DNA from: Pseudomonadota bacterium
Lineage (GTDB): Bacteria; Pseudomonadota; Alphaproteobacteria; Micropepsales; Micropepsaceae
Assembly: GCA_021817355.1 (NCBI GenBank)
Contig: JAKAVI010000008.1
Span: 1 to 6,406 of the forward strand
Length of the DNA stretch: 6,406 nt
Reading direction: 5' to 3'
Below are positions 1-5,869 of the stretch, in pieces (position 1 is the first letter of the stretch; every line of letters begins with the position of its first letter). The position numbers and the translations under genes are program-made. Below the pieces are notes generated by a model. The model was not told the origin of the DNA and ran no database searches. It saw only the letters and a list, made by a program, of their open reading frames with translations.

Positions 1-1
1 G

Positions 2-559
2 CGCGAAATGGCCCATGAACTGGGCCTCGTCACCGCCGCCAAGCCGGACAGCCAGGACATCTGCTTTGTGCCCGGAGGCAATTACGCCGCCGTGGTCGAA
101 AAACTGAACCCGGAGGCCGCAAGGCCTGGAGAGATTGTCGATCTGAACGGCACCGTGCTCGGCCGCCATGACGGCATCATTCATTTTACCGTCGGTCAGC
201 GAAAGCGCCTTGGCCTCAGCGGCAACCCTGACGCCTATTTCGTCATTGCACTTGATGCTGCGCGCGCCCGCGTCGTGGTCGGCCCCCGCGCCGCTCTCGC
301 AAGCCGGCGCATCAAGCTGCGCGCCGTCAACTGGCTCTTGCCGGTAACAGAGACGCTCCCCTGCCAAGTCAAAGTCCGATCCATGCGCCCGGCTGTACCG
401 GCAAGGGTCACAGCCGAGCCGGACGGCGGCGCCGTGGTCGAACTGCTGGCGCCGCAGGACGCTGTTGCGCCCGGCCAGGCCTGCGTATTCTATGACGGGA
501 CGAGGCTTCTTGGCGGCGGCACCATCGTCACCGCCGAGCCCCTGCGCGCGGCGGCGTAA
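2..559 (+). CDS. mnmA: tRNA-specific 2-thiouridylase MnmA, C-terminal part (5' end outside window)
   Basis: MnmA adenylates U34 in tRNA-Lys, -Glu and -Gln and inserts sulfur to form 2-thiouridine. The frame is open from base 2 and reads REMAHELGL before the family motif KPDSQDICFVP, so the ATG at base 8 is internal and the gene begins upstream of the window. The Cys of the DICF motif (codon 62-64) corresponds to the second catalytic cysteine, which carries the persulfide. The ATP-binding P-loop half and the first catalytic cysteine lie outside the window. Downstream come the central domain, with the conserved FTVGQRKRLG stretch at about 191-220, and the C-terminal beta-barrel, ending in a TAA at 557-559. 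The visible 185 codons match roughly the last half of a typical protein of about 360-400 residues, with no frameshift. The family assignment is firm; only the length of the missing part is unknown. Confidence 0.95.
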   Translation, partial: REMAHELGLVTAAKPDSQDICFVPGGNYAAVVEKLNPEAARPGEIVDLNGTVLGRHDGIIHFTVGQRKRLGLSGNPDAYFVIALDAARARVVVGPRAALASRRIKLRAVNWLLPVTETLPCQVKVRSMRPAVPARVTAEPDGGAVVELLAPQDAVAPGQACVFYDGTRLLGGGTIVTAEPLRAAA

Positions 560-620
560 GCCTGCGCGCAAGGCCGCAACAACCGCCGTAAACCCTCGCT
601 TTGCCCCTGGCCGGCTTGCC

Positions 621-649
621 TTGACAGGGCCAGACCCCACCCTTACATA
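621..649 (+). promoter_or_regulatory. Sigma70-type promoter of the tRNA (and possibly ilvA)
   Basis: A perfect TTGACA (621-626), preceded by C to give the CTTGAC form favoured in alphaproteobacteria, is followed after 17 bases by TACATA (644-649), a poor but acceptable -10. Transcription would start near 655-658, about 15 bases before the tRNA 5' end, a normal leader for RNase P processing. Position and spacing fit a stable-RNA promoter. The -10 matches TATAAT at only three of six positions, and an alternative -10 one base upstream (16-bp spacer) is equally possible. Confidence 0.65.
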
Positions 650-671
650 CCCCCGCCTTGGCTGGCAGTGC

Positions 672-746
672 GGCAGCGTAGCTCAGTGGTAGAGCAGGGG
701 AATCATAATCCCTTGGTCGGGGGTTCAAATCCCTCCGCTGCTACCA
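672..746 (+). tRNA. tRNA-Met (anticodon CAT), probably elongator
   Basis: The full cloverleaf can be drawn. The acceptor stem pairs 672-678 with 736-742. U8-A9 are at 679-680. The D stem pairs 681-684 with 692-695 around a short seven-base loop. The anticodon stem pairs 697-701 with 709-713, with loop ATCATAA and anticodon CAT at 704-706. The variable loop is 714-718, the T stem pairs 719-723 with 731-735, and the T loop is TTCAAAT. The discriminator is A743 and CCA is encoded (744-746). The initiator is excluded because position 1 pairs with 72 (G-U) and the anticodon stem ends in A-U rather than three G-C pairs. The CAT anticodon is also used by the tRNA-Ile that TilS converts to lysidine. 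The G1-U72 acceptor and the GAATCATAATC-type loop favour elongator Met by recollection of alphaproteobacterial genes, but sequence alone does not fully settle it. Confidence 0.93.
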
Positions 747-765
747 GCCCGAGCGCCGAACGGGT

Positions 766-779
766 GGAGGTTAGAGGTG
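766..779 (+). promoter_or_regulatory. Shine-Dalgarno and GTG start of ilvA
   Basis: GGAGG at 766-770 lies six bases before the GTG at 777-779. This spacing fixes the ilvA start as a GTG, and the N-terminus it gives leads straight into the conserved enzyme fold. The SD lies only 20 bases beyond the tRNA CCA, so it remains on the downstream fragment after tRNA 3' processing. Confidence 0.75.
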
Positions 780-2036
780 GCCGAGCTGGCGAGCGCAGGA
801 ACGCGCGAGGATCTTCCCGGCATCAGCATCGACGAGGTTCGCGCCGCAGCCGCACGCATCGCCCATGCCGTGGAACGTACGCCCGCCCATCACTCGCGCA
901 CCCTCTCCAAGATTGCCGGCTGCGAGGTCTATCTGAAGTTCGAGAACCTCCAGTTCACCGCCTCCTTCAAGGAGCGCGGCGCCCTCAACAAGCTGTTGTC
1001 CCTGAACGCCGAGGAACGCCAGCGTGGTGTGGTTGCCATGAGTGCCGGCAATCATGCCCAGGGCGTTGCCTATCACGCCGGACGGCTTGGCATTCCGGCC
1101 ACCATCGTGATGCCCGAATCCACGCCCTTCAACAAGGTCAAGCACACCAAGGGCTTCGGCGCGCGCGTGGTACTGGACGGGGCGACACTGAGCCAGTCGT
1201 TTCAGCGCACGCTGCGTTTTGTCGAGGAAGAGCAGCTCATCCTCGTCCATCCCTATGATGATGTACGCATCATCGCCGGCCAGGGCACCGTCGCGCTCGA
1301 GTTTCTGGAGGATTTTCCGGATCTTGACGTGCTGGTGGTTCCCATCGGCGGCGGCGGTCTGATTTCCGGCATCGCCACTGCCGCCAAGGCCGTCAAGCCG
1401 ACCATCGACATCTATGGCGTCCAGGCACAGCTCTATCCCTCGATGTACGACGTCGTGAACCACAAGGAACTGCCCTGCTCAGGGCAGACTATCGCCGAAG
1501 GCATTGCCGTCAAGGAACCCGGCGCAATCACAAGACGCATCGTTGCCGAACTCGTCAGCGACGTGCTCCTCGTGCGCGAAGACGAAATCGAACGGGCGAT
1601 TGCAAGTCTTCTCGAGATTGAAAAGACCGTGGTTGAAGGCGCCGGAGCTGCGGCCTATGCCGCCGTCACCGCCAACAAGGCGCTGTTTGCGGGCCGCAAG
1701 GTCGGCATCGTGCTTTCGGGCGGCAATATCGATATGCGCCTGCTCTCCAACGTCATCCTGAGAGAGCTGTCGCGCGAGGGCCGCATCCTCTCTGTCGTCG
1801 TGGAAATCGAGGATCGCCCAGGCCTTCTGGCCAGGATCGCGGCCCTCGTCGGCGAGGCCGGTGGCAATATCCTCGAGGTCAGCCACAACCGCATGATCAC
1901 CGACATGAGCGCCAAGCTTGCCGACCTCGGCATGACGATCGAGGCCCGCGATGCGGCCCATGCCGATGAGATCCGCAATACCCTCAAGGCTGCAGGCTTC
2001 GTAATCAGGACTTCGCCCCAGAACAACGGTCGCTGA
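777..2036 (+). CDS. ilvA: Threonine ammonia-lyase (threonine deaminase), PLP enzyme with one C-terminal ACT domain
   Basis: This cytosolic PLP enzyme deaminates L-threonine to 2-oxobutanoate and ammonia, the entry step to isoleucine; L-serine is often also used. The 419-residue product has the fold-type II catalytic domain at about 15-325. FTASFKERGA carries the PLP lysine (K65), SAGNHAQG (89-96) is the substrate loop, the tetraglycine phosphate loop is G191-G194, and SGGN (314-317) contacts the PLP ring nitrogen. A short linker leads to one ACT domain (about 338-412) with the typical start of VVVEIEDRPGLLARIA. This is the medium form with a single ACT domain; the E. coli biosynthetic enzyme is about 514 residues with two ACT-like repeats, and the catabolic TdcB has none. 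ACT domains usually bind amino acids, so feedback by isoleucine or valine is plausible but not shown. The closely related L-threo-3-hydroxyaspartate ammonia-lyase/serine racemase family is a less likely alternative. Confidence 0.93.
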   Translation: MAELASAGTREDLPGISIDEVRAAAARIAHAVERTPAHHSRTLSKIAGCEVYLKFENLQFTASFKERGALNKLLSLNAEERQRGVVAMSAGNHAQGVAYHAGRLGIPATIVMPESTPFNKVKHTKGFGARVVLDGATLSQSFQRTLRFVEEEQLILVHPYDDVRIIAGQGTVALEFLEDFPDLDVLVVPIGGGGLISGIATAAKAVKPTIDIYGVQAQLYPSMYDVVNHKELPCSGQTIAEGIAVKEPGAITRRIVAELVSDVLLVREDEIERAIASLLEIEKTVVEGAGAAAYAAVTANKALFAGRKVGIVLSGGNIDMRLLSNVILRELSREGRILSVVVEIEDRPGLLARIAALVGEAGGNILEVSHNRMITDMSAKLADLGMTIEARDAAHADEIRNTLKAAGFVIRTSPQNNGR

Positions 2037-2196
2037 TCCACCATCGCTCCCAGGGGCCATCACCCTGCCCGCGCGCGCCGTGACGCTGGGCCCTGCCAGA
2101 CACCATTCCGCCCGGTCCACAAGTTCTCTCCTGGCGCCGTCATAAAAATGTGATCTCGGCGGTTCAGGTTCCCTCCGACAATCGGGACGTCTGATC
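2037..2196 (+). other. Intergenic spacer between ilvA and the transport operon
   Basis: The spacer holds no ORF with coding character. It contains an imperfect GC-rich inverted repeat (CAGGGGCC at 2051-2058 against GGGCCCTG at 2088-2095, one mismatch, no T-run after it), too weak to call a terminator. One AT-rich patch (2142-2152) could serve as a -10 region for the transport operon, but no convincing -35 is spaced correctly. GGGA at 2184-2187, nine bases before the ATG at 2197, is a weak ribosome binding site. No clear Fur, Irr or RirA operator is visible. The operon promoter most likely lies here because the preceding gene is unrelated and the gap is large. Confidence 0.4.
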
Positions 2197-3213
2197 ATGA
2201 CGCGACTTTTTGCGATCGCGGTGCTGTTCATTGCCATCATCGGTGGCGCGCTCGCACTTCTGTGGCCACGCCAGCAGTCGGGCCTCGTGCTTTACAGCGC
2301 CGTCGACTATGGCCCGCAGGTCGCCGCTGCCTTCACCAGACGCACCGGCATCCCTGTCCATGTCATCGATCTGTCCACCGGCGCGCTCCTCGCCAAGGTC
2401 TCGGCCGAAGGACATCATCCGGCCTGGACGATGGCTTGGTTCGACGGCGACATGGCGGCCGCAGCCCTCGACGCGGCGGGTCTGGTGCAACGGCACAGCG
2501 TCCCCAGGCTCGCCTTCACGGCGCTGGGCCGCTCCCTCGTTCCCGCCGATGGCAGCTTTACGCCGACCGGGCTGACGCTGGCCGGTGCCTTCACCTATCA
2601 CCCCGCACAGCTTTCGCCGGCACCCAAAAGCTGGCAGGAGCTGCTGCGTCCCGACCTTACACAGCAAGTGGGCATGAATAACCCGGCGATCTCGGGGCCG
2701 ACCTATCCCATTCTGGCCGCCATGCTGGCCCAGGCCGGGGGCTGGCCCAAAGGCCAGGCCTTTGTCAAAACGCTCATCGCCACAGGGCTTCACGACTACA
2801 CCAAGAACGCCAACACACTGGCGGCGCTGCGCAGCGGCGAGATTAAAGTCGCCCTCACCCAGTCCTCCGCCGCCTGGTTTGTCGCCGCCCGCGATCCCTC
2901 GCTGCGCGTGCAGATACCCGACCCGAGCTTCGCCCTTCCCAGCGTCATCGTGGCGGCAAAGGGACTATCGGCGCGCCAGGCCGATGCGGTGGCGCGCTTC
3001 ATCCGCTTCGCCTCAAGTCCAAAAATTCAGAAGCTGCGCATGATGAAAGGCAATGCCGATGGCTATTACTGGCCTCTGATCAAGGGCATCAGGCCGCTAC
3101 ACCATCTGCCCAGCCTCTCCACACTGCACGTGGTTCATCTTGATCCCACACTCTGGGGCCCACGCGAAAGCCGTATTAACGCCTGGTTCAGCGCCCAGGT
3201 GATGAACAAGTGA
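2197..3213 (+). CDS. ABC transporter solute-binding protein, ferric-iron/AEP-like family, substrate unknown
   Basis: This is the 338-residue ligand receptor of the importer encoded by the next two genes. A hydrophobic segment (residues 4-22) after a single Arg would export the protein. It has no lipobox cysteine and only a weak signal-peptidase site, so it may stay anchored in the inner membrane facing the periplasm. The mature part opens with LVLYSAVDYGPQVAAAFTRR (30-49) and TGIPVHVIDLSTGALLAKV, the usual N-lobe of family 1 solute-binding proteins of the FbpA/AfuA/PhnS type. WFDGD (81-85) occupies the place of the usual ADVFW-type strand. The hinge and C-lobe include NNPAISGPTYP (161-171). 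In FbpA a tandem Tyr pair near the middle of the C-lobe binds iron; here the matching segment appears to be QSSAAWFVAA (222-231), without tyrosines. A YY does occur at 290-291, nearer the C-terminus. The start has a weak RBS; the stop overlaps the permease GTG. Confidence 0.82.
   Translation: MTRLFAIAVLFIAIIGGALALLWPRQQSGLVLYSAVDYGPQVAAAFTRRTGIPVHVIDLSTGALLAKVSAEGHHPAWTMAWFDGDMAAAALDAAGLVQRHSVPRLAFTALGRSLVPADGSFTPTGLTLAGAFTYHPAQLSPAPKSWQELLRPDLTQQVGMNNPAISGPTYPILAAMLAQAGGWPKGQAFVKTLIATGLHDYTKNANTLAALRSGEIKVALTQSSAAWFVAARDPSLRVQIPDPSFALPSVIVAAKGLSARQADAVARFIRFASSPKIQKLRMMKGNADGYYWPLIKGIRPLHHLPSLSTLHVVHLDPTLWGPRESRINAWFSAQVMNK
3197..3213 (+). promoter_or_regulatory. SD plus overlapping stop/GTG start coupling the binding protein and permease genes
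   Basis: AGGTGAT (3197-3203) matches the anti-SD extension of 16S rRNA and sits seven or fewer bases before GTG at 3210-3212. That GTG overlaps the TGA stop of the binding protein (3211-3213). The SD and overlap decide the non-ATG start of the permease and imply re-initiation by terminating ribosomes. Confidence 0.7.
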
Positions 3214-4814
3214 AGACGCAAACACAAAATCGTCTCAAAGCCGGCTTCGGCCTCGCCTTCATTGGCCTTTTGCTCCTGCTCACGGTCTATCCGAGCCTTC
3301 GCTTCCTGCTCCTGCCCTTGCTGGGCGGGCGCACTCATCAAGGCATGTCAGAGCTGAATGCGGTGAGCCTGACTGCGCTCAGCAACAGTATCCGGCTCAG
3401 CCTGCTTGCCTCCGCCTTCGCCATTCTCTGCGGCATTCCCGCAGCCTGGATGATGGAGCGGCGCAGGTGGCGGCCGGCCAGAGTTCTCATGATCGGCCTG
3501 TGGCTGCTGTTCGTACTTCCGAGCTATCTCATGACTGCCGGCTGGCAGATCGTGTTCAGCCGCACCATGCTTGCCCATGGCGCTCTCGCCGCCGCATTTT
3601 ACAGCCAGTTTGGCATCATCTTTCTGCTCGCTCTCAAGGGCCTGCCCTTCGCGGTTCTGGCCGCGCGCACCAGCTGGCGGGCCATCGGCGCCGAACTCGA
3701 CGATGCCGCCCGTCTTTTGATTCGCAATCCCGTCTTTCGCCGCGTGACTCTGCTGCAATTGCTGCTGCCTGCAGCCACCGCAGCCTTTGCCGTGGTGTTT
3801 GTCGAAAGCATCCAGGAATTCGGAATTCCGGCGACACTCGGGGCACAGATCCATCTGCCCATCGTCACCTATGCCATCTATGAACGGCTCGCCACGACGC
3901 CCGTCGACTTCACCGGCGCCGCCTGGCTCAGCTGGCAGCTGGTGGGCCTTGCTCTGATCGCCGTTGCCGTCCAGCTTTATGCCGCCGCCCGTTTTGGTGG
4001 CGCCCTTGTCCATGGCCGGCGCCGTGCGCATCTGTGTCCGCCGCCCAGCCGCAGCGAGGCGAGCCTGGCCTGGACCGGGCTTGTTGCGCTCATCCTGCTC
4101 GGCCTTGCGGTCCCGCTGACCGCGCTGCTGCTCGCCGCCTTCAGCCCTCAGCCCACCGCCGAAAGCCTGCCCGTCGCCTGGAACAGCGTCCTTTATTCCG
4201 CCCTCTATGGCATCCTCGCGGCAAGCTTTGCCCTCGCCATCGCAGCTCCGGTGCTGCTGCGACAGCGCCGCGGCAAAGGCCGCTTCGGCCAACTGATCGG
4301 GGCCTTCTCACTCACCAACATGGCATTGCCCGGCATCGTCCTCGGCGCGGCCTATCTGATCGCGTTCAACAGCGGCTGGATCGCGCTCTATGGCACACCC
4401 TTCCTTCTCGTGCTGGCCTATGTCGCGGTCCAGCTGCCGATGCTCCTGCGCTTTCTGCAGGCGCCGATCGAACATCTCCATCGCAACCTCTCGGAAGCTG
4501 CACGTCTTCATGCCCTGCCGCTGGCAACAAGACTGCTTGACGTCGAAGGCCCGCTTCTGGCCCCGGCGCTGGGCTGGGGCTGGACCATGGCCTTCATCCA
4601 GGTGTTCTTTGAACTGCCGATTTCCGAATTGCTCTATCCGGCAGGACGGGCTCCGGTGGCAGTTGCCATCATGTGGCTCAACCAGAGCCTTGACTACACC
4701 GGCGAAGCCCGTCTGGCACTTGTCGCGATGCTGACCGTCCTTGTCGTCGCCGGTGGGGCAAGCGGCCTGCTTCGGGTTCTTGCCCGCGTCCCACTTGCCG
4801 GAGAACCGGCATGA
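3210..4814 (+). CDS. ABC transporter permease, fused two-domain (FbpB-like)
   Basis: The 534-residue integral inner-membrane protein has two binding-protein-dependent transport domains in tandem, so one chain replaces a permease dimer as in FbpB/ThiP-type importers. About 12 hydrophobic segments can be drawn: six at roughly 13-255, a basic linker (about 258-282, including VHGRRRAHL), then six at about 285-525. Each half ends in an EAA coupling loop that docks on the ATPase: ELDDAARLLIRNP...LLLP at 162-187 and SEAARLHALP...LLAP at 428-452. EFGIPATLG after the first loop is typical of the iron/AEP permease group, and FELPISELL occupies the same place in the second half. In both loops the usual glycine after EAA is replaced (by I171 and A435). 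The GTG start overlaps the previous stop, and the stop overlaps the next ATG (4811-4814). The family is secure; the substrate is not. Confidence 0.9.
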   Translation: MKTQTQNRLKAGFGLAFIGLLLLLTVYPSLRFLLLPLLGGRTHQGMSELNAVSLTALSNSIRLSLLASAFAILCGIPAAWMMERRRWRPARVLMIGLWLLFVLPSYLMTAGWQIVFSRTMLAHGALAAAFYSQFGIIFLLALKGLPFAVLAARTSWRAIGAELDDAARLLIRNPVFRRVTLLQLLLPAATAAFAVVFVESIQEFGIPATLGAQIHLPIVTYAIYERLATTPVDFTGAAWLSWQLVGLALIAVAVQLYAAARFGGALVHGRRRAHLCPPPSRSEASLAWTGLVALILLGLAVPLTALLLAAFSPQPTAESLPVAWNSVLYSALYGILAASFALAIAAPVLLRQRRGKGRFGQLIGAFSLTNMALPGIVLGAAYLIAFNSGWIALYGTPFLLVLAYVAVQLPMLLRFLQAPIEHLHRNLSEAARLHALPLATRLLDVEGPLLAPALGWGWTMAFIQVFFELPISELLYPAGRAPVAVAIMWLNQSLDYTGEARLALVAMLTVLVVAGGASGLLRVLARVPLAGEPA

Positions 4815-5869
4815 GCCTGTTGCACGCCCACGAGCTGAGCAAAAGCTTTGGCCGCATCCCCGTCCTCAAGGATGTTTCCTTTGCCATGAAGGCCGGGGAG
4901 TTCGTGGTCCTGATCGGCGGCTCGGGCTCGGGCAAGACCACGCTGCTGCGTCTCATTGCAGGGCTTGAACGCGCCGACAGCGGCTGCCTCACTTTGCGTG
5001 AGGAGATCGTCGATGCGCCCAGGACCACCACCTTCATTCCCGCTGAGCGGCGCGGGCTTGGCATGGTGTTCCAGGATTACGCCCTGTGGCCGCATTTTAC
5101 CTCGCTGCAGAATATCGAAGCGGCGGCGCGGGGTGCCGCACCCTTGCGGCGCAAACGGGCGCTCGAACTTCTCGAGCGCATGGGTCTTGAAGCGTTCATC
5201 AACAAACGCCCGCATGAGCTCTCGGGCGGACAACAGCAGCGGGTGGGGATCGCCCGCGCTCTCGCCGCCAATCCGGATCTGCTCCTGTGCGACGAAGCCC
5301 TCTCCAGCCTCGACAGCGACATCCGCGAACGCCTGCGGGTCGAGATTCGCGCCCTCGCCCACGAAGCCGGCACCGCCGTGCTCTTTGTCAGCCATGACCC
5401 GCTCGATGCCTGGCGGCTCGCCGACCGCATTGCCGTCCTCGAACATGGCGTTCTCACCCAGACCGCAACACCAGATACCCTGTATGCCGAGCCGGCCAGC
5501 GCTCGCGTGGCGCGCTTCACCGGTGCCACTGGCGGCTTTGCTGCGGCGGTGGAATGCAACGATGGCACCCACGGCGTGCGCATCAATGGCTGCTTTGTAC
5601 CGGCCCGCATCCATGCCCTTTGTCCCGGGCAGACCGGCATCGTCTATGTGCGGCCGGAGGGCGTCAGTCTGTCCGGCGAAGGCATTGCCGCAGAACTGCA
5701 GTTCTGCGCCTTTGAGGCGGGTGCCTACCGCGCCTATTGGCGTATTGCCGGAAGCGATGCCAAACTCTGCTCGCGCGAAAAGGTCAAGCCCCCGCCACAG
5801 GCCCGGCTTGCCATCACCCGCGACCATGTCCTCGTTTTTCCCATTGACGGAGATGCTTTTTCATCATGA
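4811..5869 (+). CDS. ABC transporter ATP-binding protein (FbpC/PotA-like) with C-terminal TOBE-like domain
   Basis: This is the 352-residue cytoplasmic ATPase of the importer. Its nucleotide-binding domain (about 1-235) is complete: Walker A GGSGSGKTT (36-44), Q-loop Q88 in VFQDYALWPHFT, signature LSGGQQQRVGIARAL (137-151), Walker B LLLCDE (157-162) with catalytic E162, D-loop SSLD (165-168) and H-loop H195. The YALWPH segment is typical of the iron/AEP/polyamine subfamily. Residues about 240-350 form a TOBE-type regulatory domain with the characteristic VRPEGV (280-285). It carries five cysteines (249, 261, 271, 299, 320), more than expected; whether they matter is unknown. All catalytic residues are present, so the protein should be active. 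GGAGA (4800-4804) lies six bases before the ATG, which overlaps the permease stop (ATGA). Its own stop overlaps the next ATG in the same way. Confidence 0.93.
   Translation: MSLLHAHELSKSFGRIPVLKDVSFAMKAGEFVVLIGGSGSGKTTLLRLIAGLERADSGCLTLREEIVDAPRTTTFIPAERRGLGMVFQDYALWPHFTSLQNIEAAARGAAPLRRKRALELLERMGLEAFINKRPHELSGGQQQRVGIARALAANPDLLLCDEALSSLDSDIRERLRVEIRALAHEAGTAVLFVSHDPLDAWRLADRIAVLEHGVLTQTATPDTLYAEPASARVARFTGATGGFAAAVECNDGTHGVRINGCFVPARIHALCPGQTGIVYVRPEGVSLSGEGIAAELQFCAFEAGAYRAYWRIAGSDAKLCSREKVKPPPQARLAITRDHVLVFPIDGDAFSS

Noticed and set aside
8..10. ATG at base 8 as the mnmA start
   Set aside because: The frame is open upstream with conserved residues (R-E before M), and the catalytic N-terminal half would be missing.
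541..569. Direct repeat CCTGCGCGC at 541-549 and 561-569 around the mnmA stop
   Set aside because: Two short GC-only copies 20 bases apart are expected by chance in this composition; there is no sign of insertion, and no terminator structure is convincing.
672..746. The tRNA gene as an attachment site for an integrated element
   Set aside because: No integrase, no partial tRNA repeat and no change of composition appear downstream; housekeeping ilvA follows directly.
771..1463. A 230-codon antisense open frame opposite ilvA
   Set aside because: The + strand encodes a complete threonine deaminase here; the antisense product has no recognisable motif.
2051..2095. An inverted repeat after ilvA as a rho-independent terminator
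   Set aside because: The stem is imperfect, the loop is about 29 bases and no U-run follows.
2151..2166. A possible RirA iron-responsive operator (TGA...TCA) upstream of the transport operon
   Set aside because: The half-sites are 10 bases apart rather than the required nine, and there is no supporting T/A symmetry, so it is likely chance.
3348..4292. A 314-codon antisense open frame opposite the permease
   Set aside because: The translation is a Gly/Gln/Glu-rich low-complexity shadow of a hydrophobic + strand gene, with no recognisable domain.
4694..5827. A 377-codon antisense open frame opposite the permease end and the ATPase
   Set aside because: Its translation matches no family I know, it lies opposite an intact ATPase with every catalytic motif, and long antisense frames are common in GC-rich DNA.
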